Assembly: GCA_963749415.1 (NCBI GenBank) | Contig: CAVVMG010000001.1 | Location: 868,001 to 932,000, forward strand | DNA from: JALYNX01 sp963749415 | GTDB lineage: Bacteria; Actinomycetota; Acidimicrobiia; Spongiisociales; ZC4RG35 | Direction: 5' to 3' | DNA length: 64,000 nt | Shown here: positions 46,864 through 55,738 of the stretch, one piece after another | How positions within the stretch are numbered: the stretch's first letter is position 1 | How the letters are laid out: every line of letters begins with the position of its first letter | The notes under the pieces: model-generated | Databases searched by the model: none | Told to the model about the DNA's origin: nothing | Seen by the model: only the letters and a program-made list of their open reading frames with translations | Position numbers and translations under genes: made by a program

Positions 46864-47960
46864 CGGGGAGGGGCCGTCGAGTCCCGAACCACCAGGTCGG
46901 CGTCGACAACGACTCTCAAGGGCCCGGGAGTCTCACCCCTCAGTTGCCCGAGGAGGAGCGCCATGCTTCGGGTGCCCACCTCCCGGAACTCCTGGCGAAC
47001 CGTGGTCAGCGGAGGGGAGAAATAGGAGGCTTCGGGGATGTCGTCGAAGCCGACGATGCTGATGTCGCCAGGGACGTCGAGCCCGGACTCACGGAGGGCC
47101 CGCAGCACACCCAGTGCCATCTGGTCGTTGGCGACGAAGACCGCGGTCACCTCGTGCCGGCTCTCGGCCAGGCGCCCGCCCTGCTCGTAACCGGAGCGAG
47201 GGCTCCAGTCACCCGACAACGGGGAATGGATGGGGACGCCGGCCGCAGCCAATGTCGAACGCCAGCCCTCGATCCGCGCCCGCGCCTCGAACCAGTCTGA
47301 TGGGCCGGAGATATGCCATACCGTGCGATGCCCGAGGTCGAGCAGGTGCTTGGTGGCCCGGGCTGCTCCCTGGTGCTGGTTGACGGCAACCATCGGAATC
47401 GGTGCGTTCATCAACCCTTCCACCGCCACGGCCGGGATCTCGGGAGGTATCTCCCGCAGCGCCCGGGCGGCTGCAACCTCGGGGGCGATGATGATCACCC
47501 CATCGACCGCCTGGATGCGAAGGCGTCTCACTGCGTCGAGAATCGGTCCCCGCTCCAGCGAGTCGAGACTGGCGATGTTCACCAGATAGCCGGCGTCATG
47601 AGCCGCCTCGTGTATTGCGTGCAGCGTCGATGCCGGCCCATAGAGCCGGGTGTCGAAGCTCACCACTCCGATCGTGCGTGATCTGCCCGAGGCCAGTGCC
47701 CTGGCCACCGAGTTCGGCCGGTAGTCGAGCTCGCGAATCGCGTCGTCGACCCGTCGTCGAGTCTCGGGCTTGACCCGCTTGGGGTCGTTGAGGACCCGGG
47801 ACACAGTCTGGTGGGAGACTCCAGCCAGCCGCGCCACGTCGGCCATCACCGCGGCATCCTTGCGGACCGGCGCCGTCGCGCCCGGCCCTGTCTCTTTCAC
47901 GCCCGTCATCACCGAAACCTCGTCTGCTGTGGGATCAAGAGATGGAGTGTGAGCGTTCAC
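46860..47960 (-). CDS. LacI-family regulator of the arabinoside cluster
   Basis: 366 residues. Helix-turn-helix VMADVARLAGVSHQTVSRVLNDP near residues 38-60, hinge RPNSVARALASGRSRTIGVV, then a sugar-binding domain (AVFVANDQMALGVLRAL, SIVGFDDIPEASYFSPPLTTV). GTG 47960 has GGAGG five bases upstream; ATG 47909 is a second candidate. It is co-transcribed with the GH51 gene and divergent from the transporter, whose control region it probably binds. Confidence 0.9.
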   Translation of the reverse strand: MNAHTPSLDPTADEVSVMTGVKETGPGATAPVRKDAAVMADVARLAGVSHQTVSRVLNDPKRVKPETRRRVDDAIRELDYRPNSVARALASGRSRTIGVVSFDTRLYGPASTLHAIHEAAHDAGYLVNIASLDSLERGPILDAVRRLRIQAVDGVIIIAPEVAAARALREIPPEIPAVAVEGLMNAPIPMVAVNQHQGAARATKHLLDLGHRTVWHISGPSDWFEARARIEGWRSTLAAAGVPIHSPLSGDWSPRSGYEQGGRLAESRHEVTAVFVANDQMALGVLRALRESGLDVPGDISIVGFDDIPEASYFSPPLTTVRQEFREVGTRSMALLLGQLRGETPGPLRVVVDADLVVRDSTAPPR

Positions 47961-48006
47961 ACCAACCTCCGTCAAGTCGAGCCCTGGAAACGAGTGCGTG
48001 CATACG

Positions 48007-48065
48007 AAACCGTTTGACCCCTGACCGAGCAGAGGGGTAAGGTCCGCCGGTCCGTTAGCGCTCAC
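48007..48065 (+). promoter_or_regulatory. Promoter and LacI-type operators of second sugar operon
   Basis: TTGACC (48014-48019), 18-bp spacer, TAAGGT (48038-48043). AAACCGTTT (48007-48015) overlaps the -35 and GTTAGCGCTCAC (48054-48065, palindromic at 10 of 12) lies just downstream of +1. Two sites flanking a promoter fit looping or blocking repression by the divergent LacI. Confidence 0.45.
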
Positions 48066-48138
48066 ATCGGCTTCCGGATTTGGCCGGGGACGCCTTGAAA
48101 ACATGGCCGACAAGTCCAACCTCGAGGAGGAGGAGACG

Positions 48139-49473
48139 ATGTTCACCAAGCGCCGAGCCGGATCCGTTCTGCCCCTGCTGCTGACACTGGCCTTCCTGGT
48201 CGCTGCTTGTGGCGACAGCGGCGGTTCAGACACAACCAACGCCTCCGGCACGACGGGCGCCGGCGGGGAGGCCCGTACCGTCGAGCTCACCTTCTGGACC
48301 TTCGTCCAGGGTCACGCCGATTTCATGGAGTCCCAGGCCGAGGAGTGGAACGCCGCCAATCCGGATCTCCAGATCACCATCGAGTCCTCCGTTCAGGACT
48401 ACACGGTGATGCATGACCAGCTGGCGATCGCCCTACAAAGCGGCACCGGGGCCCCGGATCTGGTCGACATCGAGATCTCGAAGTTCGGGATATTCACCAG
48501 AGGTGAAATCCAGCTACACGACCTGACCGACATCGTGGAGAGAAACAGCGAGAACCTGGTGGTCGAGCGCCTGGCCCCATATCAGGTCGGCGGGGTGGCA
48601 TACGGAGTCGACTATCACCTGGGCTCTTTCCTCATGTACTACAACTCCGAGGTGTTGGACGCCGCGGGAGTCGACCCGGAATCCATCGTCACCTGGGACG
48701 ACTATGCGGAGGCCGGCGCCACGGTATTGGAGGCGACCGGCAAGCCGATGGCCGCGGTCGAGACCGGTTCCGGGTTCACCTTGGGCGCGGTGATGCTGCA
48801 AAACGGCGGTGGCCGTTACAACGAGAACAACGAGTTGATTCTCGACAGCCAGGCGAACATCGACGCCGCTCAGATGGTCCAGGACATGGTCACTTCAGGC
48901 GTCGCGGTGCCGGCTCCGGGCACCCACTTCCACGATCCCAACTTCTACGGGTTCTTCAACGAGGGCGGCGCGGCCTCGCTGTGGATGCCGCAGTGGTACA
49001 TGATCCGCTTTCCGGAGAACATGCCCGATCTCGAGGGCAAGATGCTGGTCCGCCCGATGCCCGCTTTCGAGGAGGGTGGCGCGGTGAGCACGATGGGTGG
49101 CGGAACGGGGACTGCAATCACCAATCAGACCCCCGAAGACGAGGTGCAGGCAGCCAAGGACTTCCTCGAGTTCGCCAAGCTCACGTACGACGCACAGGTG
49201 AAGCTGTGGACCGTGCTCGGATTCGACCCGTTCCGCACCGACGTCTACGAGGACGCGGCTCTGGCGGAGCCTGACCCGTGGTTCTCCAATGAGCCGGTGA
49301 TGGCCAACCTCGCCGAGATGTTCGACCGTCTGGTGCCCGAGTACACCGGGCCTCGCTACCCGGAGATCTCGACCTTGATGATGGAGGTCACGGCCGCAGA
49401 CATCCTGGTCAACGGCCGACCGCCTGCCGAGGTTTATGCCGAAGCCCAGGAGGAGATCGAAGCGCTGGACTGA
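48139..49473 (+). CDS. ABC transporter sugar-binding lipoprotein
   Basis: 444-residue extracellular solute-binding protein. Signal peptide with lipobox FLVAAC near residue 24; mature part TFWTFVQGHADFMESQAEEWN and MYYNSEVLDAAGVDP. ATG 48139 has an exceptional GGAGGAGGAG site. Divergent from LacI/GH51, so arabinose-containing oligosaccharides are the probable ligand. Confidence 0.88.
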   Translation: MFTKRRAGSVLPLLLTLAFLVAACGDSGGSDTTNASGTTGAGGEARTVELTFWTFVQGHADFMESQAEEWNAANPDLQITIESSVQDYTVMHDQLAIALQSGTGAPDLVDIEISKFGIFTRGEIQLHDLTDIVERNSENLVVERLAPYQVGGVAYGVDYHLGSFLMYYNSEVLDAAGVDPESIVTWDDYAEAGATVLEATGKPMAAVETGSGFTLGAVMLQNGGGRYNENNELILDSQANIDAAQMVQDMVTSGVAVPAPGTHFHDPNFYGFFNEGGAASLWMPQWYMIRFPENMPDLEGKMLVRPMPAFEEGGAVSTMGGGTGTAITNQTPEDEVQAAKDFLEFAKLTYDAQVKLWTVLGFDPFRTDVYEDAALAEPDPWFSNEPVMANLAEMFDRLVPEYTGPRYPEISTLMMEVTAADILVNGRPPAEVYAEAQEEIEALD

Positions 49474-49499
49474 GCCCGGGGACCCCTTGTGCAAGTGTG

Positions 49500-49550
49500 T
49501 GGCGGGTTGTGACCGAACGGTGTATCAAACCGGTCGGTTGCGACCCGCCA
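49500..49550 (+). promoter_or_regulatory. Intercistronic stem-loop in second sugar operon
   Basis: TGGCGGGT/ACCCGCCA closes an imperfect hairpin with inner helices GACCGA/TCGGTT and GGT/ACC. It occupies the same position, between binding-protein and permease genes, as the perfect hairpin at 37493. Confidence 0.55.
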
Positions 49551-49606
49551 TCGGATGAGGAACCAATCGGAGCTTTGGACATGAGGGACCGGATGGGGTG
49601 TTTGGG

Positions 49607-50548
49607 ATGACCACCGAGACCGGTGAGGTCGCTCAGGTCGCGGTGGAGACGTTTCCCAAGCAGAAGACGTTCTGGCAGCGCGAGTGGGTGGTGGCCGCCG
49701 TGTTCCTCGCGCCATTCATGATCTTGTTCCTGGTGTTCAGGGTTTGGCCGATCATCCAGGCGGTCACCTTGAGCTTCGACAACGTCGAGAGCATCGGTCA
49801 GAGCGAGTTCATCGGTCTCGGCAACTACCAGGAGCTGGCGAGCGACGAGCGGTTCCTCGACGCGGTGGGCAACAATTCTCTCTACACCATCGGCACCCTT
49901 CTCCTGCTGATACCGATCCCGCTGGCGTTGGCAGCCCTGCTCTATTCCGGCCTGGTCAAAGCCTCAGGCGGTTTCAGGACCATCCTCTTCGTCCCTTTGC
50001 TGGTGGGTTTGGTGGTGGTGGCGGCGGTGTTCCAGCTGCTGCTGAATGTCGACGGCATCCTGAATCGAAGCCTGGAAGCCATCGGGTTGCCGGGACCTGC
50101 GTGGCTGGAGACTCCGGGGCTCGCCATTCCATCGCTCATCCTCCTCGCCCTTTGGCGATGGACCGGGATCAACATCGTCTACTTCACGGCAGGGCTGGCA
50201 ACGATCCCCCAAGATCTCCATGAGGCGGCTGCCATCGATGGCGCTTCGGGCATCCGGAGATTCTTCAGCATCTCGGTGCCGCTGGTGAAGCCGATCATCA
50301 TCTTTGTCACCGTCCTCACCCTGATCGGGGGCTTTCAGCTCTTCACCGAGCCGTACGTGCTCTACGCCAGCACCGCCGGCAGCGGCCCCGAGCGCGGCGC
50401 TTTGAGCATGGTGGTCCTCCTCTACCGGACCGCCTTCACCTCTTTCCGACTTGGCTACGCCTCGGCGATGGGCGTCGTCCTGGCATTGATCGTGGTCGCC
50501 ATCTCCACTCTCCAACTGCGGGCCTTCGGGTTCTTCCGGAGGGATTAG
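49607..50548 (+). CDS. ABC sugar permease (MalF-like)
   Basis: 313 residues with six membrane helices and EAA motif LHEAAAIDGASGIRRFFSISVPL. ATG 49607 is chosen; a GTG 9 bases upstream is possible. Partner of the next gene. Confidence 0.9.
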   Translation: MTTETGEVAQVAVETFPKQKTFWQREWVVAAVFLAPFMILFLVFRVWPIIQAVTLSFDNVESIGQSEFIGLGNYQELASDERFLDAVGNNSLYTIGTLLLLIPIPLALAALLYSGLVKASGGFRTILFVPLLVGLVVVAAVFQLLLNVDGILNRSLEAIGLPGPAWLETPGLAIPSLILLALWRWTGINIVYFTAGLATIPQDLHEAAAIDGASGIRRFFSISVPLVKPIIIFVTVLTLIGGFQLFTEPYVLYASTAGSGPERGALSMVVLLYRTAFTSFRLGYASAMGVVLALIVVAISTLQLRAFGFFRRD

Positions 50549-50557
50549 GAGACGGGT

Positions 50558-51406
50558 GTGACCACAGACGCTCGCCCGGAGGGAAGGGGAAGGGGTCGGA
50601 TCCTGCCGACGGCGCTCATGGTCGTGCTCGCCATCGTCTTCATGGTCCCCCTGTATTGGCTGCTGATGAGCTCGTTCCGACCGAGCGAAAGGATCTTCGC
50701 CGACGCTGGTGATTTCATCCCGGATGCGTTGACCCTCGACAACTTCAAGCGCCTCTTCGCCGACGCCCCGTTCGTCACCTGGTTCACCAACTCGTTCATC
50801 CTGACCGCGGGGGCGACGATCGGCTCGCTCGTCGTGATCACCATGGCCGCCTACCCGCTCGCCCGGCTCCATTTCAGAGGCAGGAACGTGCTTTTCGTCT
50901 CGATCCTGGCCTCCTACATGCTTCCCTTCCACCTGCTTCTGATCCCGTTGTTCTTGCTGATGATCGACCTGGGTCTGATCGACACCCACCTAGGTGTCAT
51001 CCTCCCCCTATGGGCTCACCCGTTCGGTTTGTTCTTCATGCGCCAATACATGCTCACCATCCCGCAGGATCTCCTCGATGCGGCCCGGGTCGACGGCGCT
51101 TCCGAATATGCCGTGTTCTTTCGGGTGGTGGTGCCCCTGGTCAAGCCGGCTCTCGCCACATTGGCCGTCTTGTTCTCGCTCGAGGCATGGAACGACCTGC
51201 TCTGGCCGCTCATCGTCATGCGAAGCCCGGAGAACTTCCCGCTCTCGCTCGGGATCGCCAGCCTTCTCGGCGGTCAGTTCCGGCCCCAGTGGGACCTGAT
51301 CATGACCTCTTCAGTGCTCGCGGTCTTGCCCATCGTGATCGTCTTCATGCTGATGAGAAAGAGCTTCCTCAGTGGCTTCTCACAACTGGGGACCGGGAAC
51401 CGCTGA
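50558..51406 (+). CDS. ABC sugar permease (MalG-like)
   Basis: 282 residues, six membrane helices, EAA motif LLDAARVDGASEYAVFFRVVVPL. GTG 50558 has AGGAG upstream. No ATPase gene follows; the next gene is on the other strand. Confidence 0.9.
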   Translation: MTTDARPEGRGRGRILPTALMVVLAIVFMVPLYWLLMSSFRPSERIFADAGDFIPDALTLDNFKRLFADAPFVTWFTNSFILTAGATIGSLVVITMAAYPLARLHFRGRNVLFVSILASYMLPFHLLLIPLFLLMIDLGLIDTHLGVILPLWAHPFGLFFMRQYMLTIPQDLLDAARVDGASEYAVFFRVVVPLVKPALATLAVLFSLEAWNDLLWPLIVMRSPENFPLSLGIASLLGGQFRPQWDLIMTSSVLAVLPIVIVFMLMRKSFLSGFSQLGTGNR

Positions 51407-51430
51407 GCACCCCGGCAGCCGGCAGTCAAC

Positions 51431-51760
51431 TCACTTCGGAGGCAGAGTCTCCACGAAGGCGACGCCGCGGCTGATCCAGCCTCCGAGGTCCTCCTCGCTG
51501 GTCAGGCCCTCAGCCGAGACCAGGATCCAACCCTTCATCGGGCGGGACGACATGTCGAAGACCCGGGCGCCGGGTCTGGACACCGCATCGTCGTGGGCAT
51601 CCTTCCCGACACGCACCATGAGCTCGTTGCCGGAGACACCGACGGCCATGTTCCCGTTCAACAGGAAGGCGATGCCACCGAACATCTCCCTCTCGCTCAG
51701 GTCGGCGCGGTTGACGAGGTTGGCCCGGACGTCATCCGCCAAACCCTGGTTGTAGGCCAC
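51431..51760 (-). CDS. TfoX N-terminal domain protein
   Basis: 109 residues matching the TfoX/Sxy N-terminal domain (REMFGGIAFLLNGNMAVGVSGNELMVRVG, SRPMKGWILV). In gammaproteobacteria TfoX drives competence; stand-alone N-domain versions in Actinobacteria have no known role. GTG 51760 lies 6 bases after TAGGAT (51767-51772, minus strand), suggesting leaderless expression. Confidence 0.82.
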   Translation of the reverse strand: MAYNQGLADDVRANLVNRADLSEREMFGGIAFLLNGNMAVGVSGNELMVRVGKDAHDDAVSRPGARVFDMSSRPMKGWILVSAEGLTSEEDLGGWISRGVAFVETLPPK

Positions 51761-51871
51761 GGGCCGATCCTACGCCGGGGTGGGGCCAGACATCGGTGAC
51801 GGCACCAGCAGACGTAGCTTCAACACCCGTCAATCGGGAATGATGTCGGCCAACTTGCAATGGAGGTGCTG

Positions 51872-52324
51872 ATGGCGGATGGCAAGGGCGGTTTCACTGA
51901 ATGGTTCGAGGGCTTCTCGCATCGGGTGACCGAGGCGGCAGGCCGCCCCTGGGCGTTTCTCATCGCCCTCCTCGTCATCCTGGTGTGGGCCCTGACCGGC
52001 CCTCTCTTCGGGTTCGGGGACACCTGGCAGCTGGTGATCAACACCGGCACCACGATCGTCACCTTCCTCATGGTGTTCCTGATCCAGCAAACGCAGAACA
52101 AGGACGGCAAGGCCGTGGAGCTCAAGCTCAACGAATTGGTCGCGGCCACCAACGGAGCCAGCAATCGGCTGATCAATGTCGAAGACCTATCCGAGAAGGA
52201 GCTGGACACCCTTCGCGGCTACTTCGCCGAGCTCGCGGAGCTGGCGAAGAGGGACTCGAAGATGACCGAGTCGCACTCCCTGGAGGAGGCCGAGCGAAAG
52301 CACGAGGCCAAGAAGGCCGGGTGA
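51872..52324 (+). CDS. Low-affinity iron permease-like (PF04120) membrane protein
   Basis: 150 residues: two membrane helices (WAFLIALLVILVWALTGPLFG and WQLVINTGTTIVTFLMVFLIQ) followed by QTQNKDGKAVELKLNELV, the family signature, and an acidic helical tail. The transport activity inferred for the yeast member is unproven in bacteria. ATG 51872 has GGAGGT five bases upstream. Confidence 0.85.
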   Translation: MADGKGGFTEWFEGFSHRVTEAAGRPWAFLIALLVILVWALTGPLFGFGDTWQLVINTGTTIVTFLMVFLIQQTQNKDGKAVELKLNELVAATNGASNRLINVEDLSEKELDTLRGYFAELAELAKRDSKMTESHSLEEAERKHEAKKAG

Positions 52325-52335
52325 ACCCGCGTCAA

Positions 52336-52926
52336 TCAGTGGGCGAGGGGCCGGCCCCCCACCGTCAGCGCTGCGAGCAGTTCCGGGTCGAGGGTCTCGG
52401 CGTACTCGTGGTCGGGGAGCGTCCCCGTGGCGTCGAGAACCTTGGAGAAGAAGCAGCGGGCGGCCGCGGTCAGGACCACTTCGAAGATCTCATGATCGCT
52501 CAGCCCGTGTGACCGCAGTCTGTCGATGTCCGCAGGGATGATTGCGGTGGCGTCATCCGCGACCTTGCCCGCGAACTCGAACACGGCCTTTTCCTCTGCC
52601 TCGATCGGCGCGGCCGACGGATCGATCACCAGATCGGTGACCGCCTCCGGCGTGAGAATCTCCTCGGCGAGGATCTTCCCGTGCGCCAGGGAGCAATACG
52701 AGGACCTCAGGCTGCGAGCGGCGCCCAGGGTGGCCAGCTCGTACCGCCGGGAGTCCATCGCACCTGCGATCGACTCGATGAGGCCCTTCCACGCCTGGTA
52801 TGCCTCGGGGTGGAGTGCGAACAGAACCGAGTAGTTGGGCACATATCCCAGCTTGGCCCGGTCCTTCTCTTGCATCCATCCCGCGAGCTCGGTGATGGGC
52901 GTTGCCTCGATGCGCAGGAATGACAT
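52336..52926 (-). CDS. AhpD-like carboxymuconolactone decarboxylase family protein
   Basis: 196 residues. The AhpD-fold core is seen with SSYCSLAHGK, a single Cys plus His rather than the CxxC redox pair, so classical peroxidase action is uncertain. The C-terminal GLSDHEIFEVVLTAAARCFF matches peroxidase-related members. It lies 3 bp downstream of the FGE-like gene on the same strand. Confidence 0.8.
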   Translation of the reverse strand: MSFLRIEATPITELAGWMQEKDRAKLGYVPNYSVLFALHPEAYQAWKGLIESIAGAMDSRRYELATLGAARSLRSSYCSLAHGKILAEEILTPEAVTDLVIDPSAAPIEAEEKAVFEFAGKVADDATAIIPADIDRLRSHGLSDHEIFEVVLTAAARCFFSKVLDATGTLPDHEYAETLDPELLAALTVGGRPLAH

Positions 52927-52929
52927 GGG

Positions 52930-53913
52930 CTAGCCCGCCCGCAGGATGCACCGGAACCCGAGGTGGCCGGTCGCGGAGTCGATGGCCTGGGCCTGCCGGG
53001 CCGCCGGGCGATAGCGGAGGCAGTAGTTGGGCGCACAGAGGTGGGAACCGCCCTTGATCACCCGTCTCGGGATCTGCTCGCCGGGATGACCGAGGTGGTA
53101 GCTCGACTCAGAAAGCTCGACCCGGGGGTTGCGAGGGGCACAACAGGCGTGCTCCACCGCCTCTGCATGCTTCGCCGTGTACCAGTCACTGGTCCACTCC
53201 CAGACATTGCCCGTCATGTCGTAGAGGCCGTAACCGTTCGGCGGGAAGCTGCCAACCGGAGAGGTCCCCTCGTACCCATCGAGCATCAGGTTCTGCCATG
53301 GAAACTCACCCTGCCAGGTGTTGGCCATGGCCTTGCCGTCGGGAAAATGCTGGTCACCCCAGGCGAAGTCGGCTCCGTCGAGCCCGCCCCGCGCCGCGAA
53401 TTCCCACTCCGCCTCGGTCGGCAGGTCCTTGCCCGCCCAGGTCGTGAAGGCCGCCACGTCTTCGTATGCGACCTGGACCACGGGATGGTGGTCCCGCCCA
53501 TTGATAGTGGTCCCCTTGCCCCCGGGTCGCTTCCATGATGTGCCGGGGACGTATTCCCACCAGTTCCTGATGTCGTCGAGCGGGACCGGGCCCTGAGTCC
53601 TCCGGAACACCAGGGACCCGGGCACCAGGAGCTCGGGATCGGCGTCCGGATACTGATCGGGTTCCAGGGGGCGTTCGGCGAGCGTCATGTACTTGGTCTC
53701 ATGCACGAAACGCCGGAACTCGGCGGCAGTGACCGGGGTCTCGTCCATCCAGAACCCGTCCACGTAGACCTGGTGCACCGGTCGTTCCTCGGGGTAGAAG
53801 TGCTCCGACCCCATGGCGAACGTTCCACCCGGGATCCAGCGCATCCCGGGTGCGGGAGGAGGGCCGGGGGCTTCTTGGACCTCGCCCGCCGTCTGTCCTG
53901 GCTTCAACTCCAT
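52930..53913 (-). CDS. Formylglycine-generating enzyme-like protein
   Basis: 327-residue FGE/SUMF1-fold protein. Start of the domain is GMRWIPGGTFAMGSEHFYPEERPVH; the end has GNVWEWTSDWY and both copper-binding active Cys in GGSHLCAPNYCLRYR, so genuine formylglycine-generating activity on sulfatases is plausible. No sulfatase gene is in the window. ATG 53913 lies 7 bases after TAGCCT (53921-53926, minus strand); it is probably leaderless. Confidence 0.9.
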   Translation of the reverse strand: MELKPGQTAGEVQEAPGPPPAPGMRWIPGGTFAMGSEHFYPEERPVHQVYVDGFWMDETPVTAAEFRRFVHETKYMTLAERPLEPDQYPDADPELLVPGSLVFRRTQGPVPLDDIRNWWEYVPGTSWKRPGGKGTTINGRDHHPVVQVAYEDVAAFTTWAGKDLPTEAEWEFAARGGLDGADFAWGDQHFPDGKAMANTWQGEFPWQNLMLDGYEGTSPVGSFPPNGYGLYDMTGNVWEWTSDWYTAKHAEAVEHACCAPRNPRVELSESSYHLGHPGEQIPRRVIKGGSHLCAPNYCLRYRPAARQAQAIDSATGHLGFRCILRAG

Positions 53914-54029
53914 TCGGCCGAGGCTACCTGCGGCTCGGCAGGCCACATCTGAGATGCGGTCCGGTTACGAATTGTCCGGTGAACGGAGAGCGATCGGTCG
54001 GAGCCGGGGGCCGCCTGATCCAACGTAGG

Positions 54030-54608
54030 ATGGCCTATCGGTGGCAATCGGAGACTTTCTTGGCCGAACCGAACCGAGATGACGCAGATCTTGCTGCCCG
54101 CGTCGTCGCCGGTGACCAGGAGGCCCTCGCCGAGCTGTTCCAGGAGTTTGGAGGTGCCGTCAAGTCGGTGGCATTTCGGGTGATCAGGGATGAGACATTG
54201 GCCGAGGACGTGGTGCAGGACACATTTGTCGGGTTCTGGAAGGCACCCGAGAAGTACGACTCTTCCCGGGGCTCGCTACGCACGTTCTTGTTGACGATCG
54301 CCCATCGCCGCGCCGTCGACATCGTCCGCTCCGAAGAATCGAGGACGAGGCGCGAGCTGCGTCTCCCGGACGCAGACCATTTCGACCTCGAAGAGGAAGT
54401 CATCTCCCGCGGCCTCTCCCTCGAAGTCAGGTCGGCCTTGACCGGGCTGGCCGCCGAGGAGCGAGAGGCGATCTCCCTCGCCTATTTCGGCGGTCTCAGC
54501 TATGTCCAGGTTGCCCGCCAGTTGGACGCACCGGAGGGGACGATCAAGAGCCGGATCCGGACCGGGATGAGGAAGCTGGCCACTTCGTTACACGGGGTGG
54601 CGTCTTGA
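54030..54608 (+). CDS. ECF RNA polymerase sigma factor (SigK-like)
   Basis: 192 residues with sigma region 2 (AELFQEFGGAVKSVAFRVIRD ... AEDVVQDTFVGFWK) and region 4 (EREAISLAYFGGLSYVQVARQL ... GTIKSRIRTGMRKL). The ATG at 54030 lies within a possible -10 (TAGGAT, 54026-54031); an in-frame TTG at 54060 with a GGAGA site may be the true start. The anti-sigma gene overlaps the stop. Confidence 0.9.
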   Translation: MAYRWQSETFLAEPNRDDADLAARVVAGDQEALAELFQEFGGAVKSVAFRVIRDETLAEDVVQDTFVGFWKAPEKYDSSRGSLRTFLLTIAHRRAVDIVRSEESRTRRELRLPDADHFDLEEEVISRGLSLEVRSALTGLAAEEREAISLAYFGGLSYVQVARQLDAPEGTIKSRIRTGMRKLATSLHGVAS

Positions 54609-55312
54609 TGGGACACGAACAGATGGTGGAGCTGGTCCCGCTGTATGCCCTCGACGCGCTGGAGGGGGATGAACTGCACGAGTTCGAGGCACACCTCGGG
54701 TCTTGCCCAGAGTGTTCCGCAGAGCTCGACTTGCAGCGCTCGGCGGTCGCGGCAACGGTGCCCGACGAGCCGGCTCCGGCGCAGGTGTGGGATCGGATCG
54801 CCTCCGAGATCGAAACCGCTCCCGCCGACGTGGTGAGCCTCGAAACTCAACGGGACGCATCGCGCCGCCGCCGGTATGGCTGGCTGGCCGTGGCGGCCGC
54901 GATCGCCGCCCTCGTGTTTGGCGCCGTCGCCATATTCGAGGCTCTCCAGGTCAACGAGCTGCAAGGGCCGGAAGGTGTGATTGCCGCTGCGGAGGCCGCC
55001 GCCCAGGAGCCAGGTGCGATCGTGGCCGATCTCGCCTCACCGGACGGCGTGGTCGCTCAAGTCGTGCTCTCTCCCGATGGTGAAGGCTTCCTGCTCCCGG
55101 ACAACATGGCGGCTCTTGGCGCCGACCGCACCTATCAACTGTGGGTCCTGACGCCAGATGAGGAGGCGATCTCGGCTGGCGTCCTTGGAAACAATCCGGA
55201 GCCGGTCCGATTCACCTGGAGTGGTGATGTCGCCGGCTTCGCTCTCACCCGGGAGGTCGCCGGGGGTGTGGAGAGCTCGGCCGGAGACGTGGTGTCTGTC
55301 GTCGAGGTGTGA
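54608..55312 (+). CDS. Anti-sigma factor (RskA-like)
   Basis: 234 residues. N-terminal zinc anti-sigma domain with HEFEAHLGSCPEC (HxxxCxxC type), one membrane helix (WLAVAAAIAALVFGAVAIF, near 95-113) and an extracytoplasmic RskA-like domain (TYQLWVLTPDEEAISAGVL). It should hold the ECF factor until proteolysis. ATG overlaps the sigma stop (TGATG). Confidence 0.9.
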   Translation: MGHEQMVELVPLYALDALEGDELHEFEAHLGSCPECSAELDLQRSAVAATVPDEPAPAQVWDRIASEIETAPADVVSLETQRDASRRRRYGWLAVAAAIAALVFGAVAIFEALQVNELQGPEGVIAAAEAAAQEPGAIVADLASPDGVVAQVVLSPDGEGFLLPDNMAALGADRTYQLWVLTPDEEAISAGVLGNNPEPVRFTWSGDVAGFALTREVAGGVESSAGDVVSVVEV

Positions 55313-55364
55313 GAGTCGCCGATAAGGCAGCGCTCACATCCGGATTCGGGGCGCAAAGAACGCG

Positions 55365-55380
55365 TTAAGCCCTCTTTAGG
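55365..55380 (+). promoter_or_regulatory. Direct repeat TTAAG-N6-TTAGG
   Basis: TTAAG (55365-55369) and TTAGG (55376-55380), 11-bp period, same form as the boxes before kimA and kdp. It lies about 30 bp upstream of the small membrane protein start. No matching -10 is seen at the 43-bp distance found elsewhere. Confidence 0.35.
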
Positions 55381-55409
55381 GACCTGTGAACAGGGGTTAC
55401 CTGTTGTGT

Positions 55410-55697
55410 ATGACAACGGGTCGAATCCCCCGTCGAACGATCTCGGGAATGGCCCCGATCGTGGGGTCGGTACTGATCATCTCCCTAGTCGCCGGCCGCC
55501 CTGGCATTGCCGAAGTCATCGGGGGCACCATGATCCTGTTGGTCGCGGTGCTCATGGGCATCAATCTGGCAAAGCGGGCTGTCGCCGAGGTCGACCCCGA
55601 CAAGCACTTGATTCTCGACCTCTTGATGGTGGCAGTGGTCCTGGTTGCCCTGGTCGGGGTCACCGTGATCGGGATGGCGCTCCCCATCGCAACGTGA
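55410..55697 (+). CDS. Small membrane protein, two or three helices
   Basis: 95 residues with hydrophobic segments MAPIVGSVLIISLVAG, VIGGTMILLVAVLMGIN and LDLLMVAVVLVALVGVTVIG. No family recognised. ATG 55410 lacks a ribosome site; a GTG at 55386 and an ATG at 55449 are alternatives. It is separated from kimA by 185 bp of control region. Confidence 0.55.
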   Translation: MTTGRIPRRTISGMAPIVGSVLIISLVAGRPGIAEVIGGTMILLVAVLMGINLAKRAVAEVDPDKHLILDLLMVAVVLVALVGVTVIGMALPIAT

Positions 55698-55738
55698 CGC
55701 CGAGTCTTAGAAAGCCGTCAGGATCCCATCGCAACGCG

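Noticed and set aside
47961..48290. N-terminal extension of the second LacI regulator
   Set aside because: Reads through the divergent promoter and operators; GTG 47960 has a strong GGAGG site.
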